From JALGVA01 sp964617715 (GTDB lineage: Bacteria; Armatimonadota; Zipacnadia; Zipacnadales; UBA5352): 64,000 nucleotides of DNA. The notes beneath the pieces were generated by a model. That model made no database searches, was not told where the DNA came from, and saw only the letters and a list, made by a program, of their open reading frames with translations. The translations under genes were made by a program, and so were the position numbers. Below are positions 16,623 through 24,762 of this stretch, in pieces. The DNA is taken from the NCBI GenBank assembly GCA_964617715.1, contig CAZTZN010000003.1:1-64000 (forward strand), in the 5' to 3' direction. The first letter of the stretch is position 1; each line of letters starts with the position of its first letter.

Positions 16623-19310
16623 TTACTCCAGGATCAGCCAGCCGCGCGATTGCAGGTCCCAGTTTGAGCTTGAGGTCGGGAACCAGTTTGAGATCTCCAG
16701 GTACTCACGGTTGCCGATGACGTTGCGCACGAAGTTCATCTTCAGCAGCGTGGTCCCTGACGCATCCACGCCGATCTCGGCCAGCGGCACCGAGAACTCC
16801 AGCGTCCAGCCCTCGCCGGGCCGGTGCTGCGCGGCCGCCACGATGTCGGCGTTCCAGGTTGCGTCCTTGTGCAGCGCGTCGTAGATGTTCGGCGTCTCCT
16901 CGCAGTTCAGGATAACCTGGAAGAAGTCGTCCGGGTCGGTGGCATCGGGCGAGTTGAGCAGCAGCTCCACTGAGTCGTCGCTCCACACGCGGCCATCACG
17001 GCCGGTGGAGGAGACGTAGAACTCCTCCTTGGTCTGCCCGCACCAGGCGGCGACGTAGAGCCGCCGGCCGTCGTGCACCATGCGGAACCAGGTGTCGAAC
17101 TGGGCCGGGCTGCCCTTCTGCAGCACGAAGAAGCCGGTGTAGCTCGGCACCGTCTCACCGCCGACGCTCTGCCAGACCGCGTCGCTGAGGTCGCCGTCGA
17201 TGGTCGGGGGCGCGTCGGTGCGCCGGGCCATGGCCACCCGCCCGGCCGAGAACGCGACCTCATCAAGCAGCGACTTCTCGCCCGGCGAGAGTTCACGTCC
17301 GCCCAGGGCCTCGCGGGCAACGCTGGTGAGGAGCCCCTGGACGGCCTCGGGCGTCAGCGTGCCCGCGTCCCGCGCGCGCCGCATGGCCTCGTTCGAGAGC
17401 GTACCGGCGAGCAGCGCCTTGGCCTCGGTGTAGGCGCCATGCACCCGCTCTACCGGCTCGGTGACCTGCCACGGCTTGATGTCGCGCCACTGCATGTACA
17501 GGTCGAGGTCCCAGCGCGGTCCGGTCACGCTGGCCAGTGCCGCCAGCGCCTCACCGATGGTCGCCACACTGTCCGCCCTGGGCAGGGCCTCCCGCGCGGC
17601 GTGGTAGCGGCCCGAGAGGATGCGCGTGACGCCGAGGCTGTCGGAGAAATAGCGCACGCGGCGCCGGGTGTCGTCGGTCTTCGCCGCCGCGAGCGCCTCG
17701 TCGAGGATCGCCTGCGCCTGTTCGATCTGCTCGGGCGGCCACTCGAGGAACTGCTCCGGGTCCCGGAAGAACCACCACCGCGGCTTGCCGGTCTCAGGGT
17801 CGATCACGGTTGCGCCGCGCCGGCCGACCTCCTCGCACATGTCCATATACCGGCGCATGGGCTCGGCGGCCTCGGCGAACATGCCGGTGGCGAAGTCATC
17901 GAGCAGCGCCTCGGTGTCGCGCTGCGGGTCCCAGAGCAGCTTGGTGAAGATCCAGACTTTCCAGCCGTCGAGGCCCCAGTTGGGGTAGACTTCGCTGTAG
18001 CAGGCGCGCGCACCGTTGGCGTAGGCATGGCGCAGCGCGCTGGCCAGGTAGTCCGTGTGCGCCTCCGGGATGGAGAAGCCGGCGCCGAAGTACCACTCGT
18101 AGATGCCCATCTGTCGGGCAATGCGTCCCCATTGCTCGATGTTGGCGTTGCGTTCAGCCAGGGCTTCGGGGTCGCGGTAGACCGCGGGCAGGCTGACGTA
18201 GAAGGGCATGATGTTGGGCTCAATGGTCATGCCCTCATAGGGCGACTTCGAGTACGAGTAGGCCAGCGTGCCAATGATCCGGTCCGGGTGCGTCTGGGCG
18301 ACTTCCCGGGCGATGCGGTTGGCGAACTGCCAGAACAGCCGCGAGCGGTTCTCCTCCCCGGGCACGCCCACGTTCTCCGACAGTGCCAGGCAGCTCGGGC
18401 AGTTGCAGTAGCCGCCGCCATCATTGGGCGCGATGGAGACCGAGTTGAGCTGCGGGTCGGCGTCGAACTGGGCGCGGATGTTGGCGACGATCTGCGCGAT
18501 GGCCCCCTCGCTGGTCATGCATGGCTGCCAGCCCGACGAGGAGTTCTTCGTCGGCGGCCGACGCTCACCGTCGATGAGCGGGAACCAGTCGGGGTGCTCG
18601 GCGCCGTAGACCTCCGGGTTGAGCAGCCGGTACAGGTTGTGATGGAAGGCGAAGCGGGGGCGCAGCAGGTTGGCGTTCGCCCACGCGACCCAGATCGGCT
18701 GGCCGAAGCGGTCGGGGATGTTGGCCGGCTGCATGCCCGAGAACCAGCGCATGAGGAACGCGGGCTCCTGCACATCGTCGAGGGCGTCGAACACCAGGCG
18801 CTCATGGCGCGGCACCACCGTGCCGATCTCGCCCGGCAGATACCAGCGCACCCCGCAGTGGTCCTCGAGGAAGCGGTAGACCGCGAATTCGCTGGCCCAC
18901 GGGGTGTGGCCCGCGAGCACCAGGTCGCCGTCCATGCCGCGAATAATGAAGCCGTCCTGGTCGAGGGCGTCGATCTCGGCGCCGAAGCGCTCGGCGACGG
19001 CGGCGGTCTTGCCGATGTGCACGAGCGGGCCCTCGGGCGGCGGGGCGGCCACTCGGCCGAAGGCGCCGGTCGCGAGGTCGAGGCGATCGACGCTGTCCGA
19101 GCCCTCCGAGCGGATGTCCAGCACGCGGGCGGTCATCTCCGCCACGTAGACCGCGAGCTGCCGCGCGGCCATGCCCGAGCCCCCCGCACCGCTTTCGGCG
19201 ACCAGTATCTCGGCCCTGGCGCCGTCATCAACCACGACCGCCGAGGTGTCCTGCGCCCATGTCGGGGCGAGGAGCGCAAGTGCGACCGGCACGAATGCGA
19301 AATGCTTCAT
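16623..19310 (-). CDS. Secreted DUF4838 protein with C-terminal CBM9-like domain
   Basis: A protein of 895 residues. GGGAGG lies 7 bases before the ATG, and a signal peptide (MKHFAFVPVALALLAPTWAQ) follows. It has the N-terminal alpha/beta domain (FAVYRFLEDHCGVRWYLPGE), then DUF4838 with HPDWFPLIDGERR and a paired-cysteine GGGYCNCPSC. The last ~200 residues (TIDGDLSDAVW, then LYVAAWCGQ, WSDDSVELLLN, WTLEFSVPLAEIGV) match family 9 carbohydrate-binding modules. It should bind and perhaps cut extracellular polysaccharide. It resembles the protein at 8512-10809 but has a different C-terminal module, so the two are paralogs with different targeting. Thirty bases separate it from the amidohydrolase upstream, supporting co-transcription. 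Confidence 0.85.
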   Translation of the reverse strand: MKHFAFVPVALALLAPTWAQDTSAVVVDDGARAEILVAESGAGGSGMAARQLAVYVAEMTARVLDIRSEGSDSVDRLDLATGAFGRVAAPPPEGPLVHIGKTAAVAERFGAEIDALDQDGFIIRGMDGDLVLAGHTPWASEFAVYRFLEDHCGVRWYLPGEIGTVVPRHERLVFDALDDVQEPAFLMRWFSGMQPANIPDRFGQPIWVAWANANLLRPRFAFHHNLYRLLNPEVYGAEHPDWFPLIDGERRPPTKNSSSGWQPCMTSEGAIAQIVANIRAQFDADPQLNSVSIAPNDGGGYCNCPSCLALSENVGVPGEENRSRLFWQFANRIAREVAQTHPDRIIGTLAYSYSKSPYEGMTIEPNIMPFYVSLPAVYRDPEALAERNANIEQWGRIARQMGIYEWYFGAGFSIPEAHTDYLASALRHAYANGARACYSEVYPNWGLDGWKVWIFTKLLWDPQRDTEALLDDFATGMFAEAAEPMRRYMDMCEEVGRRGATVIDPETGKPRWWFFRDPEQFLEWPPEQIEQAQAILDEALAAAKTDDTRRRVRYFSDSLGVTRILSGRYHAAREALPRADSVATIGEALAALASVTGPRWDLDLYMQWRDIKPWQVTEPVERVHGAYTEAKALLAGTLSNEAMRRARDAGTLTPEAVQGLLTSVAREALGGRELSPGEKSLLDEVAFSAGRVAMARRTDAPPTIDGDLSDAVWQSVGGETVPSYTGFFVLQKGSPAQFDTWFRMVHDGRRLYVAAWCGQTKEEFYVSSTGRDGRVWSDDSVELLLNSPDATDPDDFFQVILNCEETPNIYDALHKDATWNADIVAAAQHRPGEGWTLEFSVPLAEIGVDASGTTLLKMNFVRNVIGNREYLEISNWFPTSSSNWDLQSRGWLILE

Positions 19311-19340
19311 GGCGGGGCCCTCCCGGCGTTGTGGGGCGTG

Positions 19341-20243
19341 TCAGTCGTCCAGCTCGAGCAGTTTGATCGCGTTCTCGCGCGCGACCTTGTTGAAGACGGT
19401 CTCGCTGATCTTGCCCGAGTCGCGCCACTCGATCAGCAGGTCGCTCATGGGCAGTGGCTGGTGCGGGCTGCACAGGTCGGTGCCATACAGCAGCCGGTCC
19501 TGGAACTCGGTCACGAACTTGGGCCCGTAGTCGGGATCGCGCGCCAGGGCATTGTGCGGCGTCGCGTCCGAGAGGTCGCCGTAGAGGTTCGGGTAGCGGC
19601 GCATGAGCTTGGGCACCACGCCCTCCTCGCGGATCGGCCCGGTGGGGAGGATGCCGATCTGGTGGCCGCGCGGGCCGAAGATGATGGCGCGCTCACCGGG
19701 CGTCTCCAGCCTGGCGATCTCGGACCAGAACGTTGGCCCGTGGCCGAGGATGATCAGCTTGGGGAAGCCCTGCAGCGTGTGCTCGAGTTGTGGCAGGCCC
19801 GGGTCATCGTAGAGGCCGAAGTCGCCGCCCACCTGGTCGGAGCCGTCGAAGGTCACCGGCAGGCCGACGTCCTCGGCATGGCGGAAGAGGTTCTGCACGA
19901 GCGGGTGCATCATGGGCAGGTTACACATCACCTCGCCAAGGCCCTTGCAGCCGGCGTCCTTGTAGTGCGCCAGCACCTTGCCCAGCGGGGCGTTGGGGGA
20001 GTTGGTCAGCAGCCGGGGGTCGATGTTGCACCACGGGATGAGGCGGTCCGGGTACTGCTCGGCCATCTCGAGGATATCCTCGTTGGCCTGGGGGAAGTAG
20101 ACCTCGGGGCTGACGATCGGCAGGATGCAGCCGCGCTCGATGCCCTCGGCGTCATAGCGCTCGATCAGCTCGTCAGGCGTGCAGAAGTCGCACAGCGCGG
20201 GCGGCTTGATGCGATAGGCGTGGCAGTGGATGTCGATGAACAT
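19341..20243 (-). CDS. Amidohydrolase-family TIM-barrel metallohydrolase (PF04909-like)
   Basis: A 300-residue cytoplasmic protein. ATG 20243 has GAGGAG 7 bases upstream and puts the metal-binding MFIDIHCHAY at the very N-terminus. Later landmarks are His in VMCNLPMMHPLV, LIILGHGPTF and LLYGTDLCSPHQPLPM (Asp of the last strand), all in the order of amidohydrolase-2/decarboxylase proteins. This family hydrolyses lactones or decarboxylates aromatic acids; the substrate is not evident. It lies between the ceramidase-like gene and the DUF4838-CBM9 gene in the same direction, so a role in sugar-lactone or acyl-group processing is an inference from context. Confidence 0.8.
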   Translation of the reverse strand: MFIDIHCHAYRIKPPALCDFCTPDELIERYDAEGIERGCILPIVSPEVYFPQANEDILEMAEQYPDRLIPWCNIDPRLLTNSPNAPLGKVLAHYKDAGCKGLGEVMCNLPMMHPLVQNLFRHAEDVGLPVTFDGSDQVGGDFGLYDDPGLPQLEHTLQGFPKLIILGHGPTFWSEIARLETPGERAIIFGPRGHQIGILPTGPIREEGVVPKLMRRYPNLYGDLSDATPHNALARDPDYGPKFVTEFQDRLLYGTDLCSPHQPLPMSDLLIEWRDSGKISETVFNKVARENAIKLLELDD

Positions 20244-20275
20244 GGCGGTGCTCCTCTCGTTTGACCTCGCCACCT

Positions 20276-20297
20276 CCGGCCGCCTTCCGGCGGCCGG
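20276..20297. terminator. Strong GC hairpin, possible terminator
   Basis: CCGGCCGCC and GGCGGCCGG form a perfect 9-bp stem with a TTCC loop in the 192-base space between the ceramidase-like gene and the amidohydrolase. It lacks a T-run. It might attenuate read-through or stabilise RNA ends. Confidence 0.4.
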
Positions 20298-20435
20298 CTC
20301 CTGCCTCTGTCCCTGGTCAGCTCAAGCCCGGCCTCCCGGAGTTCGCGTGCGCCCTGCGGGCGCGGCGGCCGCTTCAGGAGGATGCTGCGCATCCTCACGG
20401 CAACGACATCATGCACTCGCCGGGGAAGGCGCCGT

Positions 20436-21920
20436 TTAGAGCTGCGACAGCACCTCCGCCGCCGTCTGCTCATAGAGCTGCTGCCATTCAGGGGCGAGCA
20501 GGCACTCGGTTACCTCGTAGCCCCCCATCGCGTACTCGCTCGCGGGCGCGCCGTAGTGCACGTAGCCGTTCGAGAACGCGGCCATGAAGGTATAGCGGTG
20601 GGGCGAGGCGCGCTTGACGTTGAGGCCCACCTGAGTGAGCACTTCGGCGGGCGACGTGATCAGCACACACTCGCCGATGCGGATGCCCTGCACCTCGGCC
20701 TCGATGGTGTCCTCACCGGACTCATCGTTAAGCGCCTTGTGGTGCCGGAGCGTGCTGATATTGCTCTGGATGCGCGCGATCCGTTCCATGGCGCGTATGT
20801 TGTGCAGGTACTTGGCGATGTTTTTGCGGTTAAGCTCGTCAAGTGCGGTCATCTCGTTACTGCCCCGTGCCTCTGCCTGCATGTAGCGGTATGAGTAGTC
20901 CGCCGGCCACTGCGGGTTCAGGGAGTACTGCAGATACAGTGGGAGGAACGACCGGAAGTTGAGCGCCATGCCGGCCATCGAGTTCAGCAGTTCCTCGCGC
21001 TCCTGCTCCAGCTCGGCGATGCGCTCGGGGATGTCGGTCCTGCGCGGCAGGCGGATGGTCTTCGAGACGACCTTGAGCCGCGTGTCCACGCCGGTCTGGA
21101 TATCCGCCAGCGCCTTGATCGTGCTGTGGCCGAGCATCATCCCCAGCGGCTGCGAGTCGCGCGGCTGCCAGAAGGCCTTGTAGAGCACTTCGGTCATGTC
21201 GCCCCCGGCGCCCTGCAGGAACAGGGCCATCGCGCCCTCGCCCAGGCAATCCTCGATGAGTTCGGAGGCGAAGCCCGGGAAGTTGGCGGTCACCGGTCCA
21301 CCGGGCATGCCGATGAGCGGGTGGCAGGCGTAGTTGTAGACCACCGCCAGCGGTCGCCCGTCCATGCGATCAACGCGCAGGATGCCGATCTCGGGGTCCA
21401 CGGGCCCCAGGCCCGCGACCTCCTCGTCGGGCGGGCAGGGGTTGGCCTGGCGAATCGTCCAGCCTTTCCCGTCCTTGAGCCGCAGTGTGCGGTTGATGAC
21501 GAAGCGGTCCTCGTGGCCCACGCCCACGCCGATGCGCACCTCGACCATGTCCTCCATCGCCCGGCGGACGGCGTCGAAGGTCCGATCGACCTGCTCGGCG
21601 TCGTCCCCCAGCATGCGACGCGGCGGATGGGTGTGCGAGGCGTTTACCAGCACGTTGCCGCCGGGAATGCCCAGCTCCTCCTCGATGCGCGCGCGCAACT
21701 GCGGCAGGAAGTCATCGCCGACATCGAAGATCATGCCGATGGCGACCACGTCCATGGCGATGATGGCCACCTGCGTCTCGCTGTTGTCCAGCACCAGCGC
21801 CTTGGCATAGAGCGGGTCGTGGACCGGGACGCTCTCATCGCTGGTGGTGATGTCGCTCTTTGCCACCCCGGCGCGCAGCGAGCCGCGCCCGTTGTTGTGC
21901 ACTGTCGGTTCGTCGCTCAT
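20436..21920 (-). CDS. Neutral ceramidase-like (alkaline/neutral non-lysosomal ceramidase family) protein
   Basis: A protein of 494 residues with AGGAGG 6 bases before the ATG. It begins with the family opening RAGVAKSDITTSDESVPVHD. VNASHTHPPRR carries the histidine pair, YNYACHPLIGMPGG the third metal His, and LFLQGAGGDMTEV the glycine-rich segment. These match the zinc site region of neutral ceramidases (PF04734), which hydrolyse the N-acyl bond of ceramide. Bacterial relatives in polysaccharide loci usually have unknown amide or ester substrates. No signal peptide is present, so cytoplasmic action is expected. It is 36 bases downstream of the URO-D family gene in the same direction. Confidence 0.8.
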   Translation of the reverse strand: MSDEPTVHNNGRGSLRAGVAKSDITTSDESVPVHDPLYAKALVLDNSETQVAIIAMDVVAIGMIFDVGDDFLPQLRARIEEELGIPGGNVLVNASHTHPPRRMLGDDAEQVDRTFDAVRRAMEDMVEVRIGVGVGHEDRFVINRTLRLKDGKGWTIRQANPCPPDEEVAGLGPVDPEIGILRVDRMDGRPLAVVYNYACHPLIGMPGGPVTANFPGFASELIEDCLGEGAMALFLQGAGGDMTEVLYKAFWQPRDSQPLGMMLGHSTIKALADIQTGVDTRLKVVSKTIRLPRRTDIPERIAELEQEREELLNSMAGMALNFRSFLPLYLQYSLNPQWPADYSYRYMQAEARGSNEMTALDELNRKNIAKYLHNIRAMERIARIQSNISTLRHHKALNDESGEDTIEAEVQGIRIGECVLITSPAEVLTQVGLNVKRASPHRYTFMAAFSNGYVHYGAPASEYAMGGYEVTECLLAPEWQQLYEQTAAEVLSQL

Positions 21921-21956
21921 GACGTCCTCCTGTATGCCGACGACTTTCGCTCCAGG

Positions 21957-23072
21957 TCAGCCCAGTCGCCTGAGGTCGTACTCCAGCGCGGTGTCGTAGA
22001 AAGCCAGGATGTTGTCCAGCGGCGTGTCGTGCTGCACGACGTTGGAGGGCGCGAGGATCAGCCCACCGTTGTATGCGCAGCCCTCGATCAGGTCGGTCAC
22101 GTGTTTGCGCACGTCACTTACGGTGCCGAAGGGCAGCACCTGCTGGATCGATCCACACCCGTCCATGGTAATGACGTCGCCCCAGCGGCGTTTGACCTCG
22201 AAGGGGTCCATGCACTCGGGCTGAATGGGGTTGATGATGTCGAAGCCGATCTCGACGAGATCGTCCAGGATCTCCATCAGACTCCCGTCGGAGTGTATGA
22301 AGACATGCAGATCCGGGTTGATCTCCTTGCCCGCGGCTATCAGCGCCGCGAGTCGGGGCTTGTCCAGCTCGCGCCACGATTGCACGCCCATGATCAGCCG
22401 ATCCTGCATGGCGATGTCGCCGCCGATGCTGAACATGTCCACGCCCGCGGTGGCGCAGCGGCGCATGATCTCGGTCCAGGTCTCGTAGATGCGGTCGTAG
22501 AGCGCGTTCTTGAAATCCTTGCCGATGAGGTAGTCCATCAGGTTCTGCTGCATGCCGCGCAGTCGCCAGGCGGTCTTGTAGGGCTGCTCCACGCCCGCGC
22601 CGACCCAGTACCCTGCATCTTTCAGGCGCTGCACCCTCGCGGGCAGTTTCGGGTCGTTGATGAGCCGGTCGGGGCCCGGGAACGGATAGGCGGCAAGGTC
22701 ATCAATCGAGGCGTCTTCGAGCGGCGCCCGGATGTACTCCACGTACTTCCCGCCCGCGCCTACCCGCTGGATGGCACCCCAGCGATCCTCGAAGGTGCGG
22801 TCATCAAGCCAGCGATACGCCTGGGTCGAGCCGGGCCAATCGCCGGGGCGTACCTCGAGATCATCGCGGGCATCCCACTCATCCCAGCGGATGCCCACCC
22901 CCACACTCGCCCAGCCCTCAACCCCCAGACGCTTGAGCACCTCGTCCCAGTCCTCGGTGTTGAAGTGCGCCAGCAGTTCGCGCTTGACCTCGTCGCGGGG
23001 CGTGAGTTTCAGGGGGACGTGATCGGCCAGTTCGTGGTTGATCGTGCGCTCGATGCGCTCGCGCGGGTTCAT
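21957..23072 (-). CDS. URO-D/methyltransferase superfamily protein, zinc Cys not conserved
   Basis: A 371-residue protein. The opening MNPRERIERTINHELADHVP is that of uroporphyrinogen decarboxylase-like (PF01208) proteins. In the corrinoid-methyltransferase branch (MtaA/CmuA) the zinc site is H-x-C plus a later Cys. Here the first part reads VFIHSDGSLME, so Cys is Asp, and the later position lies in LILAPSNVVQ without Cys. It is therefore unlikely to be a standard zinc methyltransferase. The lack of other haem genes argues against HemE. A paralog at 61849-62850 keeps the Cys residues. The RBS is weak (GGGTGAG). It lies between the unknown secreted protein and the ceramidase-like gene in one direction. 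Confidence 0.8.
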   Translation of the reverse strand: MNPRERIERTINHELADHVPLKLTPRDEVKRELLAHFNTEDWDEVLKRLGVEGWASVGVGIRWDEWDARDDLEVRPGDWPGSTQAYRWLDDRTFEDRWGAIQRVGAGGKYVEYIRAPLEDASIDDLAAYPFPGPDRLINDPKLPARVQRLKDAGYWVGAGVEQPYKTAWRLRGMQQNLMDYLIGKDFKNALYDRIYETWTEIMRRCATAGVDMFSIGGDIAMQDRLIMGVQSWRELDKPRLAALIAAGKEINPDLHVFIHSDGSLMEILDDLVEIGFDIINPIQPECMDPFEVKRRWGDVITMDGCGSIQQVLPFGTVSDVRKHVTDLIEGCAYNGGLILAPSNVVQHDTPLDNILAFYDTALEYDLRRLG

Positions 23073-23166
23073 GGCTCACCCGGATGGTGATGGGGCGGAC
23101 TCGTTGGCGCGCCGCGGCAGCGCGAAGTTGACCACGGGACGCGGACAATCCTTCTCGGAGGCGACT

Positions 23167-23952
23167 TCAGGGGAGGCGATCCTGTCGCACCGGGCGGAGC
23201 AGCTCGAGGAGGGCGCGTAGACCCGCCCGGTCGGACATGGTCCACGCGCCGAAGCGATCGATGCTGTCCGCGGCCGCGAGGAATGCGGCCGCAGCCTCCG
23301 ACGCCGGCGTGCGCTCCAGCACCACCTGCACGGTCACCTGGCAGTCGGGGTTGATCGACTTGATGAGCGCGCGACGTTCGCGCGTGAGCGCCACGAACGC
23401 CTCCTGTCCGGCGGTCTGCAGGGGGCGCTGGTGCTGCAGGCCGATGCCATCGACATGTGCCGCGAGGCGGAGGAGGTCGGGGTCTCGCGTGAGCATGTTA
23501 TGCGTCGGTCCCCAGATCATGCGGTAGCCGTGCCGGTGGCACAGCTCGGCGAAACGCGGCACCAGCTCGTCAAGACGCTGCAGCTCGCTCATCGGAGTCA
23601 TGCCTGCCTCGGAGTTCCAGGCGATGGCATCCACGCACTCGGGCAGGTCGGCTATTTCGCGCTCAAGGTCTTCGAAGGTCGAGAGCACCAGCGTGCGTTC
23701 GATGCCCTCCATGTCCACCGCCGCCAGCTCGCTGAGCGCCCGGGCGAGTTTCTCCTCGCTCCAGGTGGGCTCCTGGCCGCGCCGTGCGCCGCGGCTCGCA
23801 ATGGCGTAGACGGCGTCGCCGGGCAGCAGCAGGTCCTTCACGTCCTCGTAGAACCACGAACGCACCGAGAAGGGGATGGAGGCGGGCGTGTCGGCCGCCT
23901 CCGTGGCGGCGGGGACGGTGAGTGTGACCACGAGAGCGAGCGCGAGACGCAT
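23167..23952 (-). CDS. Secreted protein of unknown function, TIM-barrel-like
   Basis: A protein of 261 residues with a signal peptide (MRLALALVVTLTVPAATEAA) and AAGGAG 7 bases before the ATG. The remainder alternates strands and helices (VDAIAWNSEAG, HGYRMIWGPTHNML, HVDGIGLQHQRPLQ, CQVTVQVVLERT), suggesting a small TIM barrel such as seen in extracellular glycosidase-like proteins. No family is recognised and no catalytic residues can be named with confidence. It is the first gene of the minus-strand run that continues with the URO-D family, ceramidase-like, amidohydrolase, DUF4838-CBM9 and Gfo/Idh genes. Confidence 0.65.
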   Translation of the reverse strand: MRLALALVVTLTVPAATEAADTPASIPFSVRSWFYEDVKDLLLPGDAVYAIASRGARRGQEPTWSEEKLARALSELAAVDMEGIERTLVLSTFEDLEREIADLPECVDAIAWNSEAGMTPMSELQRLDELVPRFAELCHRHGYRMIWGPTHNMLTRDPDLLRLAAHVDGIGLQHQRPLQTAGQEAFVALTRERRALIKSINPDCQVTVQVVLERTPASEAAAAFLAAADSIDRFGAWTMSDRAGLRALLELLRPVRQDRLP

Positions 23953-24312
23953 GACCCGGCTCCTTATATCTTGATCGCAGCAGGCTCAGATCTTCAGACG
24001 AATCGGCTTGGCAAGGTACTCAGCGCCTGCGGCCGGTTGACCGGTGAGCTTTGAATCGAGACCGGCGAGCGCGAAGTTCACGGTCGGCACGACATCATGA
24101 AGGACTCGGCACGTCGGATGGCGCATTGTCCCCCGCGCGCGCAAGCACGCGCGCGGGGGGGACAGCCGGCGAACTGAGACCTCGCAGCACGCAACGCACT
24201 CCACATCGAAGCAGGGACCGGGCGGTTCATGCATTACCCGTTCGCGCCGGTGGGCGCGGCGCAGGTGCCCGCGCGCGAGCGATTTGTTGTGCGGCCGAAA
24301 GGGGACCGACGG
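23953..24312. other. Divergent intergenic region with a long hairpin and a possible gene remnant
   Basis: These 360 bases separate the secreted unknown gene (minus) from the small membrane protein gene (plus). On the minus strand, 23986-24090 reads as a protein-like tail (VNFALAGLDSKLTGQPAAG then EYLAKPIRLKI and stop) with no credible start. That resembles the end of secreted sugar-active proteins and may be a gene remnant. A long GC hairpin lies at 24127-24164. No promoter is clear on either strand. Confidence 0.35.
24127..24164. repeat. Long GC inverted repeat
   Basis: CCCCCGCGCGCG (24130-24141) pairs with CGCGCGCGGGGG (24148-24159) around a 6-base CAAGCA loop. A further TGT/ACA pairing is possible past a bulge of two G. 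This 12-bp perfect stem is the strongest hairpin seen in the window. It lies between divergent genes, so it is not downstream of any recognised gene. Confidence 0.6.
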
Positions 24313-24762
24313 ATGAGCCAGATGCTCAAGATGGACTGGCGGCTGATGTTCATCCTGCTGGCGTGGATGCTGATGGTGCTTGCGCCGCTGGTGGTGATCC
24401 GCGCCACGGTGGCTCCTCACGTGGGCCAGTTGGAGTGGATCGGGATCTGCATCGGCGCCTTCCTGACGCTGACGCTGCCGCGCACCTTCATGCTGGCGGT
24501 GCGCGAGCGCGAGGAGCGCATCCTGCTGCGCCCCCGTTGGGCCGAGCTCAAGTGGGACCTCAGTGTCGTCTTCCTGACCGCCACCATCGTCAGCAGCTTC
24601 CCGCCCACCCGCGGCTGGCGCTCGATCGCCGACCTGGCCATCATCATCGTCGCGGTCTCCGCGGTCATGGGGCTGCTGATCGTGCGCGGCAGCTCGCGCA
24701 TCGAGGAGCAGCCGCGACTGTTCGACTATGAGCGCGAGCAGTTCGAGGAGGGCGCCAAGTGA
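24313..24762 (+). CDS. Small integral membrane protein of unknown function
   Basis: A protein of 149 residues. ATG 24313 has AGGGGA 8 bases upstream; an earlier in-frame ATG at 24229 adds a charged, unlikely leader. Hydrophobic stretches at ~8-30 (LMFILLAWMLMVLAPLVVI), ~40-60, ~80-97 (LSVVFLTATIVSSF) and ~105-125 (LAIIIVAVSAVMGLLIV) suggest four membrane helices. The tail is acidic and cytoplasmic-like. No family is recognised. Its stop codon overlaps the GTG start of the next gene as GTGA, so the two are translationally coupled and probably functionally paired. Confidence 0.7.
   Translation: MSQMLKMDWRLMFILLAWMLMVLAPLVVIRATVAPHVGQLEWIGICIGAFLTLTLPRTFMLAVREREERILLRPRWAELKWDLSVVFLTATIVSSFPPTRGWRSIADLAIIIVAVSAVMGLLIVRGSSRIEEQPRLFDYEREQFEEGAK

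Noticed and set aside
17073..20264. Open frame of 1063 codons on the plus strand
   Set aside because: It lies wholly opposite the DUF4838-CBM9 and amidohydrolase genes, whose motifs are clear. Long antisense frames are expected in DNA this rich in G and C, and its translation is Arg/Ala/Val-rich without domains.
21957..23072. Calling this gene hemE
   Set aside because: The sequence belongs to the broad URO-D superfamily, but there is no haem context and it sits in a sugar-related run with altered site residues.
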